Shown here: piece after piece, positions 54,225 through 62,941 of the stretch
Layout of the letters: each line of letters opens with the position of its first letter
Numbering within the stretch: the stretch's first letter is position 1
Assembly: GCF_039528175.1 (NCBI RefSeq)
Contig: NZ_BAAALH010000002.1
Coordinates: forward strand, 62,001 to 126,000
From: Citricoccus alkalitolerans
GTDB lineage: Bacteria; Actinomycetota; Actinomycetes; Actinomycetales; Micrococcaceae
Length of the DNA stretch: 64,000 bases
Direction of reading: 5' to 3'
The notes under the pieces: model-generated
What the model saw: only the letters and a program-made list of their open reading frames with translations
The model's database searches: none
Told to the model about the DNA's origin: nothing
Position numbers and translations under genes: made by a program

Positions 54225-55093
54225 CAGCGTTCTCCTTCTAGGGTGGACTCCACGAACTTGCCGAGGACGGTGGCGGTCAGGGCCGTGGCCAGCACGGCCA
54301 GGCCCGGGATGATCTCCAGCCACCAGGCCTCGATGATGTAGGGACGGCCGGCCTCCAGCAGGGCGCCCCATTCGGGCGAGGGCGGCGCCACACCGAAGCC
54401 GAGGAACGCCAGGCCGGAGGCCCAGACGATGGACTGGCCGATGCCGAGGGTCAGGACCGCCAGCAGGGGCCGCAGGGCGTTCGGCAGGATGTGCCGCGTC
54501 AGGACCCGGCCGGGGTGGTGCCCCAGGGCCTGCGCCGCCTGGACGTATCCGGACCGGCGAACGCTCATCACCTGGGCGCGGACCATCCGTGCGTAGCCGG
54601 GGGCGATCCCGAGCCCGACCGCGAGGATCAGGGTCTGGACCGAGGGCCCGTAGACGGCAATGAACACCATCGCCAGCAGCAGGATCGGGAAGGCGAAGAG
54701 AACCTCAATCCCTCGGCCGATGACGGCATCTGCCCAACGTCCGCCCAGGGCGGCCCAGGACCCGAAGACCACGGCGAGTCCGACGCCTACGGACGCGGCG
54801 CCCAGTCCGATCAGCAGCGACTGGGCCGTGCCGTGGACGATCCTCGAGTACAGGTCCCGGCCCGACTGGTCGGTGCCGAACCAGTGCTCCCAACTGGGCG
54901 GGGTCAGCGGGGCGTCCAGGGTGATGGCCCGCGGGTCATGGGTGGCCAGGACCCCGGGCGCGAACGCAGCGAGGACCAGGAGCCCCGCGAACAGACCGGC
55001 AATCCACACGGTCGCCGGAACCTGTCGCTGGGCAGCGGACGACGCCGGCTCGGTCCGGTGGGCATCGGTCGTGAGGTGGAGTTGGGCGGTCAT
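54224..55093 (-). CDS. ABC transporter permease (DppC type)
   Basis: A 289-residue inner membrane subunit with about six helices and the binding-protein-dependent transport motif that docks on the ATPase (YVQAAQALGHHPGRVLTRH). The DppC-class N-terminal short helix followed by DPRAITLDAPLTPPSWEHWF is seen. It overlaps the DppB gene by four bases and, with it, forms the channel for the imported sulfur compound. Confidence 0.93.
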   Translation of the reverse strand: MTAQLHLTTDAHRTEPASSAAQRQVPATVWIAGLFAGLLVLAAFAPGVLATHDPRAITLDAPLTPPSWEHWFGTDQSGRDLYSRIVHGTAQSLLIGLGAASVGVGLAVVFGSWAALGGRWADAVIGRGIEVLFAFPILLLAMVFIAVYGPSVQTLILAVGLGIAPGYARMVRAQVMSVRRSGYVQAAQALGHHPGRVLTRHILPNALRPLLAVLTLGIGQSIVWASGLAFLGFGVAPPSPEWGALLEAGRPYIIEAWWLEIIPGLAVLATALTATVLGKFVESTLEGER

Positions 55094-56130
55094 GGTGTCT
55101 CCTTCAGTCGGGGGTCCACGAGGAGGTAGGCGGTGTCCACGATCAGGTTGGTGATTACGTAGACGAGGGCCACGAGCATGACCACACCGCAGACCACGGG
55201 TAGGTCACGGCCGTTGACGGCGGTGACCAGGACCCGGCCGAGGCCGGGCCGGGCGAAGACGTTCTCGGCGATCACGGCGGCGGAGAACTGGGCCCCCACC
55301 GCCCAGCCCGTCAGGCTGAGACCGGGCAACAGCGAGTGGCGCAGCACGTGCCGCAGCCGCACGCCGCCGTCGGACATCCCTCGGGCCCGGGCGGTGAGGA
55401 CGAACGGTTCATCCAGGGTCCGCTCGAACTCGGCACGCATCACCTGGGCGAGGAAGCCGGCCAACGGGATTCCAAGGGTCAGCGCCGGCAGCACCAGGCC
55501 GGCCGTGCCGCTGCCTGAGACCACGGGGAAGAGCCCCAGCCACAGGGAGAACACGACGAGCAGGATGATGCCCAGCCAGTACTGCGGCAGGGCGGCCGCC
55601 ACGGATTCAAGGCCGGAGAAGATCCGGGACAACCACGGAGTGCGGCGAGCTGTGAGCAGCAGGAGCACGATCGCCAGGGCCCAGGCCACGGCGAGGGCGG
55701 TGAACGTCAGGACCAGGGTGGGGACGATCTGATCCCCGATCACTGTGGTGACCGGCTGATACAGGGTGTAGGACGTGCCCAGGTCCCCGCGCAGCAGGCC
55801 GCCCAGGAAGGTGACGTACTGGGTGATCAACGGATCGTCGAAGCCGAACTGCTCATTGATCGGAGCCAGCTCCTCGGCGGAGCGCTCCTGCACCTGCCCG
55901 GTCTGCTGGTTCAACAGGAGCGTGGCGCGGTCCCCGGGCAGCAGGGACTGGATGAGGAAGGTGATCGAGGCCGCGGCCCAGATGACGAACAGCGCGCCGA
56001 GGATCTTCTTCCCGATGAGTGCGGCGATCGAGGCGACCGGTCGCCCGCGCCGGACGGGGCCCGGCTCGGGGCGGGGCACGGGACCGAGTTCCGCGCCTGA
56101 TGACGGGGCGGGTGCGGTGGTGACGGACAT
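55090..56130 (-). CDS. ABC transporter permease (DppB type)
   Basis: A 346-residue permease with six main helices, preceded by a Pro-rich cytosolic tail of about 30 residues. The DppB loops SLLPGDRATLLLNQQTG and FVLTARARGMSDGGVRLRH are present; the latter is the EAA-type ATPase-contact loop. It starts three bases after the binding-protein gene ends and overlaps the next gene by ATGA. Confidence 0.93.
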   Translation of the reverse strand: MSVTTAPAPSSGAELGPVPRPEPGPVRRGRPVASIAALIGKKILGALFVIWAAASITFLIQSLLPGDRATLLLNQQTGQVQERSAEELAPINEQFGFDDPLITQYVTFLGGLLRGDLGTSYTLYQPVTTVIGDQIVPTLVLTFTALAVAWALAIVLLLLTARRTPWLSRIFSGLESVAAALPQYWLGIILLVVFSLWLGLFPVVSGSGTAGLVLPALTLGIPLAGFLAQVMRAEFERTLDEPFVLTARARGMSDGGVRLRHVLRHSLLPGLSLTGWAVGAQFSAAVIAENVFARPGLGRVLVTAVNGRDLPVVCGVVMLVALVYVITNLIVDTAYLLVDPRLKETP

Positions 56131-56133
56131 GGC

Positions 56134-57960
56134 TCAGCCTGCGCTCTCTGGGTTCTCTGGGTTCTCTGCGTTCTCCGCGGAGAAGCCGCGGGAGGAGTCC
56201 CGTGCGCTGTCCGAGGTGAAGTGGGCGTCGTGGAAGATCGGCCCACCCTGGGCAGGCTCGAGCCAGAGGCCGCTGACCCGGTCCGAGACCGCCAGGGTGT
56301 TGGTCTGCGTATACAGGCCAATCGCGGGGGCCAGCTCGCTGAGCTGGTACTGGGCCTCGGAGAACCTCGCTGTGACCTCCTCGGCCGTGGGCGCCTGGAG
56401 GGCTTCCTGGATGGTGGTGAACACCTGCTGGTCGTCCAGGAACGTGGTGTTGGCCCCATTGGGCTCCTGCTCGGTGGAGGGGCGGTAATTGATGTTGAGG
56501 ATCCCGGCGTGCGGACTGGTCCAGTACCCGACGCTGCCGTCATAGCTGTCCGGGGTGGAGTATGCGCCGGAGAAGTTCTCAGAGGGGGTGAGTGGACGCA
56601 GCTCGATGTCGAATCCGGCAGCCCGGGCCTGTTCCTGGAAGTTCTGGATGGCGGTGTTGCCGTCCGGTGTGACGATGGTGTTGAGGCCGTAGACGATCCT
56701 CACCTGCAGCCGCTGCCCGTCCTTGAGCCGGGTCCCGTCCTCCGCGCGACCGGTCCACCCGGCCCCGTCCAGCAGCTCGTTCGCCTTCTCCAGGTCGAAG
56801 GGGTACTGAGAGGCCGCGTCCGGGTCATAGCCGGGCGTGGACTGGGAGAGGTAGCCGCTGGGCTCGAACGGGACGGTGCCCAGGAAGGCCGACTCGATGT
56901 TCGCCTCGCGGTCCGTGGCGTGGCTCAGGGCCTGACGGACCGCCTGGTCCGTGAAGATTCCCCGTTCGGTGTTCAGGTTGATGACCACGGGCCGGCCCGG
57001 GGTGATGTACTGCGTGAAGTCATACCGCTGGCTCGCCTCGGCGATGTTGACGGCGGGGATCTCACCGATCGCGTCCATCTCTCCGGCGAGCAGCGAGCCG
57101 TAGCGCGAGGTGCCGTCTGGGACGATGTTCCAGCGGATGCCCTCCACGTGAGCCGGTCCCTGGTGCCGCGCGTTCTCCGGCGCCCAGCCGTAGTCCTCAT
57201 TGCGCTCGAACTCGATGTACTCGCCCCGCTTCCAGTCCTTGACCGTGAAGGGACCGGAGCCGATCGGTTCGGTGCAGTTCTCCTCGGCCGTCCGGGTCTG
57301 CAGCGCCGTCGGCGACTGCAGGCCGAAGTACGACTGCGAGAGGGTGGACAGGAACGGGTCGAACGGGGCGGAGAGGTGGATCTCCACCGTGTCAGCGTCC
57401 ACCACCTCGGAGTGGTCGTAGAACCCGCCCAGATGGGCCGCCGCGGTGCCGTTGCCGCCGTCCATCCAGTAGTCGAAGTTGTAGGCCACGGCCTCCGCAT
57501 CCAGCGGCGTGCCGTCTGTGAAGTGGACATCATCGCGCAGGTTCAAGGTCCACACCGTCCGGCCCTCCGCGACCGACCACTCGGTGGCGATCCACGGCAC
57601 CACGGAGTCGTCCTCCGTGGCGGAGACCAGGTTGTCCAGCACCTGGCGCGCCGTGAAGTTCTCCTGGATCCAACCGCCGAAGATGCAGTTGGGCTCTTGG
57701 AGGTGCCCGTACTCGAGGACGCCGCCTTGGACCGGTGCCGAGGCGGAGCCGGTCAGGGCCGCCTGTTCCTGCGACTCCTCCGAGCTGGCGACGCCGGAGG
57801 AACAGGCGGACAAGGCCAGCGCCAAACCCACGGCCAGGGTGAGGCCGATGGTGGGGGCGCCCGGCCGGCGTCGTGCTCTGGTGTTGGCCGCGGTGGTGGC
57901 TGACGGGTCAGCCGAAACACGCCGGATCTCGGGCGCGTTCGGGCAGGGTGGGGTGCTCAT
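56134..57960 (-). CDS. ABC transporter solute-binding lipoprotein (SBP_bac_5)
   Basis: A 608-residue family 5 extracellular binding protein. A basic N-terminus of about 35 residues and a hydrophobic segment lead to the lipobox LSAC near residue 53, so the mature protein is lipid-anchored outside the membrane. Conserved family stretches are DNLVSATEDDSVVPWIATEW and FTDGTPLDAEAVAYNFDYW. Family 5 proteins bind peptides, nickel or small organics; operon context favours an organosulfur ligand. GAAAGGAA precedes the ATG at 57960. Confidence 0.92.
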   Translation of the reverse strand: MSTPPCPNAPEIRRVSADPSATTAANTRARRRPGAPTIGLTLAVGLALALSACSSGVASSEESQEQAALTGSASAPVQGGVLEYGHLQEPNCIFGGWIQENFTARQVLDNLVSATEDDSVVPWIATEWSVAEGRTVWTLNLRDDVHFTDGTPLDAEAVAYNFDYWMDGGNGTAAAHLGGFYDHSEVVDADTVEIHLSAPFDPFLSTLSQSYFGLQSPTALQTRTAEENCTEPIGSGPFTVKDWKRGEYIEFERNEDYGWAPENARHQGPAHVEGIRWNIVPDGTSRYGSLLAGEMDAIGEIPAVNIAEASQRYDFTQYITPGRPVVINLNTERGIFTDQAVRQALSHATDREANIESAFLGTVPFEPSGYLSQSTPGYDPDAASQYPFDLEKANELLDGAGWTGRAEDGTRLKDGQRLQVRIVYGLNTIVTPDGNTAIQNFQEQARAAGFDIELRPLTPSENFSGAYSTPDSYDGSVGYWTSPHAGILNINYRPSTEQEPNGANTTFLDDQQVFTTIQEALQAPTAEEVTARFSEAQYQLSELAPAIGLYTQTNTLAVSDRVSGLWLEPAQGGPIFHDAHFTSDSARDSSRGFSAENAENPENPESAG

Positions 57961-58011
57961 GGGGTTCCTTTCGGGGCCGCTGGGCGGCTCTCGTGGCCGA
58001 GTGGCGCGGGG

Positions 58012-59442
58012 TCAGGCGCCGGCGGGCACGGCGTCTTCGTGGCGGGCGAAGGCCCCCCGGTACTGGGCGGCCGGGTGGGTCTCCGGCAGACGGTCGCGGC
58101 CGAAGAGCTTCTGGCGCAGGGTGCCCGGGGCGTACTCGGACTGGGCCAGGCCGCGTGCGCGCAGCACCGGCAAGACCTTCTCCGCGAACTCCTCGAAGGA
58201 GCCGGGGATGACCCAGTTGATGACATTGATTCCGTCCACACCCGCTGCCTGCCACTCCTCCAGCTGGTCGGCGATCCGTTCCGGGGTGCCCACCACGCGG
58301 CTGTTGCGGTGACTGCGCCAGGCGATGTCTGCCACCACGGGCTCGCGGTCCGTGATGGCCTTGGAGACCCACTCCGCGAAGCCCTTCTGGGTGTTGGTCT
58401 CCAGATCCTTCAGTGGAGTCTCGGGTGGATAGACCCGGCCGTCCGGGTCCACGAGGGCGGAATGGGCCAGGTAGCCGTCCAGGGAGGCGTACTGCTCGTA
58501 CTCCTCCAGCTTGCGCTGGGCCTCCTCCTCGGTGTCCCCGATCACGAAGCTGAGCCCCTGGTAGAACGTGATGTCCTCCGGTGCCCGGCCGGCCTCCACG
58601 GCTCGGCGCCGGGTGTCCTCGATCTGCTGGCGGGCCACGTCCGGAGTGGTCGCGATGATGAACACGGCCTCGGCGTTGCGGGCGGCGAAGTCACGGCCGG
58701 AGGCCGAGGACCCTGCCTGGAACAGCACCGGCGTGCGCTGCGGGGACGGAGAGGGTAGGTGTGGGCCCTCCACCGAGTAGCGCTCGCCCACATGGTGGAT
58801 CTTGTGTACCTTCTCCGGGTCCGAGTAGCGCGAACCCGCTCGGTCCTTGACCACCGCATCCTCGTCCCAGGAGCCCTCCCACAGCTTGTAGGCGACGTCG
58901 ATGTACTCCGCGGCCCAGCGGTAGCGCTCGGCGTGGTCGGTCAGCCGCGGCAGGCCGAAGTTGCGCGAGCCGTTGTCCTGGGTGCCCGTGACGATGTTCC
59001 AGGCGATGCGCCCGCCGGAGAGGTGGTCCAGGGTGGACAGCTGGCGGGCGAACTGGAACGGGTGGGACTGGAACACGTTCGAGGTGGTGGCCAGGCCGAT
59101 GTGCTCGGTGACCACGGCGAGCGCCCCGAGCAGCACGGTCGGATCGTTGGAGGGGATCTGCAGACCTTCGTTGACGTACACGGAATAGTCCGCGTCGGCA
59201 TCACCGTAGTGGCCCACCACGTCCGCGAAGAACATCGCGTCGAACTTCGCCGTCTCCAGGGTCTTCGCCAGGTTGATCCACGTGTTGACGTCCGTGAACT
59301 CGGTCTGGCCGGCATCCTCCCGGCGCCACTGGCCGTGGTGGATGTGGCTGGTGGTGTTCATGACGAAGGCGTTGAAGCGCAAGGGGCGCGGCGTGGTGTG
59401 GGCGGGGGTGGTGCGGCCGGGGGCCGGATTCTCGTTGCTCAT
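58012..59442 (-). CDS. NtaA/SnaA/DszA-family FMN-dependent monooxygenase
   Basis: A 476-residue luciferase-like TIM-barrel enzyme that uses reduced FMN and oxygen to cleave C-S or C-N bonds. Typical stretches are LRFNAFVMNTTSHIHHGQWR at the start, LSGGRIAWNIVTGTQDNGSRNFG, and VLFQAGSSASGRDFAARNAEAVF. The length fits DszA/NtaA rather than the shorter SsuD. AGGAG is seven bases ahead of the ATG. It sits between the two DszC-like genes and the importer. Known relatives act on dibenzothiophene sulfone, nitrilotriacetate and dialkyl sulfones; the true substrate is unknown. Confidence 0.92.
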   Translation of the reverse strand: MSNENPAPGRTTPAHTTPRPLRFNAFVMNTTSHIHHGQWRREDAGQTEFTDVNTWINLAKTLETAKFDAMFFADVVGHYGDADADYSVYVNEGLQIPSNDPTVLLGALAVVTEHIGLATTSNVFQSHPFQFARQLSTLDHLSGGRIAWNIVTGTQDNGSRNFGLPRLTDHAERYRWAAEYIDVAYKLWEGSWDEDAVVKDRAGSRYSDPEKVHKIHHVGERYSVEGPHLPSPSPQRTPVLFQAGSSASGRDFAARNAEAVFIIATTPDVARQQIEDTRRRAVEAGRAPEDITFYQGLSFVIGDTEEEAQRKLEEYEQYASLDGYLAHSALVDPDGRVYPPETPLKDLETNTQKGFAEWVSKAITDREPVVADIAWRSHRNSRVVGTPERIADQLEEWQAAGVDGINVINWVIPGSFEEFAEKVLPVLRARGLAQSEYAPGTLRQKLFGRDRLPETHPAAQYRGAFARHEDAVPAGA

Positions 59443-59473
59443 GGGGACTCCTGATTGCGGAACGGGTTCGTGC

Positions 59474-60748
59474 TCACTGCTCGTTCGGCACGGAGCCGAT
59501 GCGGTAGGAACGGGCCGGCGGGGTGGCGTTGACCTCCCAGTCCCCGACGAGGCGGGACCGGTAGATCAGGGGGTTGTGGTTGGCCAGCACGCGGGCATTC
59601 CGCCAGTGGCGGTCCAGCCGCTTCGACTGGCTCAGGGCAGAGGCCCCGCCCACCTCGAACAGGTGGGTGGCCGCGGCCAGGACGTTCTTCGCGATGACCT
59701 GCTGGGCCTGGTAGACACGGATGTAAAGGGCATTGGTGTCCTCCTCCGGCAGGACCTCTCCGGCGGCCTCCCGTCCGAGCACGCCGCCCAGCGCGGAGAC
59801 CACGGAGTCGAAGGCGGCCCGTGCGGCGAACGCGGCGGAGGAGAGCTCGCCCACCACTTGGAGCACCTGGGAATCGTCCCGCGGCAGCTCCGCGGTCCCG
59901 TGGCTGAAGGAACGACGCCGGCCGCGGACGTACTCGCTGACGTCCCGCACGATGGCCTCGGCGATGCCGGTCAGCGCCGCGAGGTGCAGGAACTGCCAGC
60001 TGGCCTGGCCGGTGGCGACACGGGTGCCGTCATCCAGACCACCGGTGTAGACCTCCTCGGCCTCGACCGGCGTGCCGTGGAACACCGTGGTGCCGGAGGC
60101 GGTGAGCTGCTGGCCGAAGCCATCCCAGTCGTCCAGCCTCGAGATCCCGGGTGCGTCCACGGGCACCGTGGCGGCGATCTCCTCACCGTGGGCATCCACC
60201 GCTGCCACGATGATCCAATCCGCGTAGAGGGTCCCGGTCGAGTAGTACTTGGTGCCGTTGAGCCTCCAGGTGCTCTCGGCGTCCTGGGCCAACGTGGTGG
60301 TGCCCTCCCCCACCGCGTTGTTGATCTCCGTGATGGCGTTGCCGACCACCGCCCCGGCTCCGAGGCGGCGCAGCCACCGGTCCCGGAACGCCGGGTCCGG
60401 GTGTCCCAGCACGTTCTCCTGGTTGATCAGGTGTGCGCGCAGTGCCTGGACGAGGTTCGAGTCCGCCGCCGCCAGCTCCACGATCAGCTGGGCCTGCTCC
60501 TCGAAGGAGAGTCCGGCGCCGCCGTACTCCACCGGCACCCGCAGGGAGGTGAACCCTGCCGCGGCCAGTCGCCGGACGGCGTCGCGGTCGATGATGTGCT
60601 CGGCCTCCCGCTGCGCGGCGCTGTCCGCGATGGCGGCGAACTCCGGGGCCAGCCGCTCGCGGAGGGCCCGGTAGGACCGGCCGGACGGTTCGCCTCCGGT
60701 GGACGCGCTGGTGGCGGCGGTGGTGCGCTCGGTGGTGGTGGTCATCAT
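59474..60748 (-). CDS. DszC/SfnB-like flavin monooxygenase (acyl-CoA dehydrogenase fold), second copy
   Basis: A 424-residue protein with the acyl-CoA dehydrogenase three-domain fold: an N-terminal helical part (FTSLRVPVEYGGAGLSFEEQ), a middle beta domain with the flavin-contact stretch (TWRLNGTKYYSTGTLYADW), and a C-terminal helical bundle (LFEVGGASALSQSKRLDRHW). Members of this branch, including DszC and SfnB, act as two-component flavin monooxygenases on sulfur compounds rather than on acyl-CoA. It overlaps the upstream paralogue by ATGA and precedes the FMN monooxygenase by 31 bp. Confidence 0.88.
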   Translation of the reverse strand: MMTTTTERTTAATSASTGGEPSGRSYRALRERLAPEFAAIADSAAQREAEHIIDRDAVRRLAAAGFTSLRVPVEYGGAGLSFEEQAQLIVELAAADSNLVQALRAHLINQENVLGHPDPAFRDRWLRRLGAGAVVGNAITEINNAVGEGTTTLAQDAESTWRLNGTKYYSTGTLYADWIIVAAVDAHGEEIAATVPVDAPGISRLDDWDGFGQQLTASGTTVFHGTPVEAEEVYTGGLDDGTRVATGQASWQFLHLAALTGIAEAIVRDVSEYVRGRRRSFSHGTAELPRDDSQVLQVVGELSSAAFAARAAFDSVVSALGGVLGREAAGEVLPEEDTNALYIRVYQAQQVIAKNVLAAATHLFEVGGASALSQSKRLDRHWRNARVLANHNPLIYRSRLVGDWEVNATPPARSYRIGSVPNEQ

Positions 60749-62118
60749 GCTCCCTCGGTGGTGGATGTGGCAGCGGCCTCAGGGGCAGCGGAATTGCGGG
60801 CCGTGGAGTGGAACGGCGGGATGGCGCCGTTGACCCGGTAGTCGCCCACGGCTTGGGTGCGGTAGACCAGCGGGGTGTGGCTGGCGACCGTCCGGGCGTT
60901 GAGCCAGTGCTGGTGCAGCTGCCGGCTGGCATCCGTGGCAGAGGCCCCGCCGGACTCGAAGATCTGGTTGGTGGCCTCCAGGATCAGATCGGACACCACG
61001 AGTGACGCCTCTGACAACGCGATGTTGGCCCGGGCGTGGGCCTGGACCACCACCGGGTCCTCCAGGTCGCTGTGCCCCCGGACCTGGAGGTAAGACTCCT
61101 CCACCACGGCCGCGGTGCCGCGCACGATGTGCCGGGCCGAGCTCACCTTGGAGGAGACGGCACCGATGACCTGGTGCACCAGCGGGTCCTCCGCCGGCGT
61201 CTCCGCCGTGGCGTGGTCATAGGTACGACGCCGGCCCCGGACGAACGTGGTGATCTCGGCCAGCGCGGTGGCCCCGATCCCGGCCTGCGTGGCCGCCAGC
61301 ACGATCCACAGGACGGTGTAGGCCAGCACGCCCGTGGGGACGTTGAACTCCTGGGTCCGCTGGGCCCGCACGGGGACGTGGTCCAGGGTGGTGGTGCCGG
61401 AGGCGGTGAGCCGCTGGCCGAAGCCGTTCCAGTCGTCGATGCGCTGCACCCCGGGATCGCGGGCGTCGATGATCGCGAAGACCGGGCCGTCCTCCTCGAG
61501 CCCTGGCGGGACCGCGGAGACCAGCAGGTAGTCGGCGAAGATCGCCCCGGTGGAGTAGAACTTGTCACCCGTCAGGCGGGCCACCTCCGTGGTGCCGGTG
61601 GCGGCGGCCGCCTGCACGGTGTCCGAGTCCGCATCGATCCAGTGCACGGGGCGCCGGCCCGCAGACGGGGGCAACTCCACCAGGGCATTGCCGAAGATCT
61701 TCCCCGAGGCGACCTCGGCCAACCACCACTCGGAGACCGCGCCCTGGGACTCGTTCTCGTGCTGCTCGGTGAACATGAAATGCCCGTGCAGCGCCTGGGG
61801 CAGGTTGGAATCGGCGGCGGCGAGATCCACCAGCAGGTCGGCCAGTTGCGGCAGGCTCGCGCCGATGCCCCCGTGGTCGCGGCCGAGCCGCACTCGGGTG
61901 AACCCCGCGCCGCGGAGGTGCTCTATGGCCGCGAACGCCAACTCGTGGTCCTGCTCTCGCTGTGCCGAGCCCGCAGCGATGGCCGCGAAGACGGGGGCGA
62001 AGTGCTCGGTGAGCTGGGCGTCCGTCGGTCCGGAGGGGCCGATGTCCGCCCGCAGCTCCTCGAAGGTGGGCAGTCCGGTCGGCACGGTGCGGTGTTCGAG
62101 GTGGGTGGTGTCCGTCAT
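60745..62118 (-). CDS. DszC/SfnB-like flavin monooxygenase, first copy (operon leader)
   Basis: A 457-residue paralogue of the next gene with the same fold (FTRVRLGRDHGGIGASLPQL, ARLTGDKFYSTGAIFADY, IFESGGASATDASRQLHQHW). It is the first gene after the SAM-IV-type riboswitch. The start is the ATG at 62118 with GGGGA five bases ahead; that ribosome-binding region pairs with 62192-62198 just past the aptamer. Two tandem copies may handle two oxidation steps or two substrates. A flavin reductase gene, which such enzymes need, is not in the operon. Confidence 0.87.
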   Translation of the reverse strand: MTDTTHLEHRTVPTGLPTFEELRADIGPSGPTDAQLTEHFAPVFAAIAAGSAQREQDHELAFAAIEHLRGAGFTRVRLGRDHGGIGASLPQLADLLVDLAAADSNLPQALHGHFMFTEQHENESQGAVSEWWLAEVASGKIFGNALVELPPSAGRRPVHWIDADSDTVQAAAATGTTEVARLTGDKFYSTGAIFADYLLVSAVPPGLEEDGPVFAIIDARDPGVQRIDDWNGFGQRLTASGTTTLDHVPVRAQRTQEFNVPTGVLAYTVLWIVLAATQAGIGATALAEITTFVRGRRRTYDHATAETPAEDPLVHQVIGAVSSKVSSARHIVRGTAAVVEESYLQVRGHSDLEDPVVVQAHARANIALSEASLVVSDLILEATNQIFESGGASATDASRQLHQHWLNARTVASHTPLVYRTQAVGDYRVNGAIPPFHSTARNSAAPEAAATSTTEGA

Positions 62119-62120
62119 GG

Positions 62121-62198
62121 GTGTCCCCGTCGTCCATGGCACACCGGAATGGCGTTGGCCCGGAACACGGCGTCGACATAGCCTGGCGGCCGGGACAC
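62121..62198 (-). promoter_or_regulatory. Putative riboswitch expression platform (anti-SD pairing)
   Basis: GTGTCCC at 62198-62192 is the exact complement of GGGACAC at 62127-62121, which covers the ribosome-binding region of the first monooxygenase gene. Pairing would block translation, in line with translational control by the adjacent SAM-binding aptamer. The pairing is visible; the switching is inferred. Confidence 0.55.
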
Positions 62199-62204
62199 GT
62201 CTTC

Positions 62205-62328
62205 ACGGTGGTGCCGTACTTGCCCCGCGGTGGTCCCCGGAGGCCGAATCATCACCTGGAGCACCCCACTACGGAGAGAGGGTTGCCGTCCGGCCAGCCA
62301 GGGCTTAGCACCGGATCTCGTGATTCTG
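62205..62328 (-). ncRNA. SAM-IV-type riboswitch aptamer
   Basis: On the minus strand the RNA shows the SAM-I/SAM-IV core in order: P1 5' strand GAATCA (62326-62321), GAG, CCGG, TAAGCCCTGGCTGG, CCGG, ACGGCAACCCTC, a P3 hairpin closed by TGGGG, then GTGCTCCAGGTGATGATTC, which closes P1 (TGATTC at 62251-62246). Downstream GCGGGGCAAGTACGG matches the extra pseudoknot region of the actinobacterial SAM-IV class. It binds S-adenosylmethionine and normally shuts off sulfur genes when SAM is plentiful. The predicted transcription start falls at the aptamer's 5' end. Confidence 0.85.
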
Positions 62329-62334
62329 ATGTCG

Positions 62335-62363
62335 ACCCTAGGCAGTCAGCACGTGGCCGCCAA
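62335..62363 (-). promoter_or_regulatory. Promoter of the riboswitch-led sulfur operon
   Basis: On the minus strand TTGGCG (62363-62358) and TAGGGT (62340-62335) are 17 bases apart, ending about nine bases before the aptamer. Confidence 0.6.
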
Positions 62364-62389
62364 GCCTCGGGTCATGTTCAGCGGCCTGG

Positions 62390-62454
62390 CGTCATCTGGG
62401 CCCGTTTCCGTGCCGATGTGCCGCCCCGACCGTCCTGGGCCGCCCCAGATGACG
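62390..62454. terminator. Inverted repeat downstream of cynS
   Basis: CGTCATCTGGG at 62390-62400 and CCCAGATGACG at 62444-62454 are exact complements 43 bases apart, between the cyanase stop and the sulfur operon promoter. It could close off cynS transcription or be a binding site. Confidence 0.4.
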
Positions 62455-62489
62455 GTCTGTGACGGCCGGTGACGGAAGGGGCGGCCCGG

Positions 62490-62939
62490 TCACCAGCGGT
62501 AGTCCAGGAACTTGCCATCCAAGGTGATGACCACGCGGTCGCCGTCCACATCGGCACGGCGGGCAACGTCTGCCTTGAAGTTGATGGCGCTCATGATGCC
62601 GTCCCCGAACTCCTCGTGGATCAGGGCCTTCAGCGCCGGCCCGTAGACCGACATGGCCTCCATCAGTCGATAGATCGTGGGGTCGTTCATCACGGCCGGG
62701 TCGCTGCCCCGGTTCGGCTGTTGCTGCAGGCTCTCAGCCACGTCGTCGCCCAGACCGAGCATCTCGACCACGACGCCGGCCTGGGCCGCGGTCATCGGGT
62801 GCTGTCCCAGCAGCGCGGCCGTGGTCCACACCGGTGCGGCTCCGATGGCGGCCGCGAGGCCGGCCCAGGTGAGACCGGCACGGATGCGTGCGGCATTGAC
62901 GAGGTCGGCAGCGTGCGCCTTATGCATGATGGGGTCCAT
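62490..62939 (-). CDS. cynS: Cyanate hydratase (cyanase)
   Basis: A 149-residue enzyme of normal length that converts cyanate and bicarbonate to carbamate and CO2, and so to ammonia. The catalytic C-terminal domain is nearly identical to the family consensus: DPTIYRLMEAMSVYGPALK (catalytic Arg and Glu), ALIHEEFGDGIMSAINFK (catalytic Ser) and DRVVITLDGKFL. The N-terminal helical part mediates the decamer. It begins two bases after the channel gene ends and is surely co-transcribed with it. Confidence 0.95.
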   Translation of the reverse strand: MDPIMHKAHAADLVNAARIRAGLTWAGLAAAIGAAPVWTTAALLGQHPMTAAQAGVVVEMLGLGDDVAESLQQQPNRGSDPAVMNDPTIYRLMEAMSVYGPALKALIHEEFGDGIMSAINFKADVARRADVDGDRVVITLDGKFLDYRW

Positions 62940-62941
62940 GG

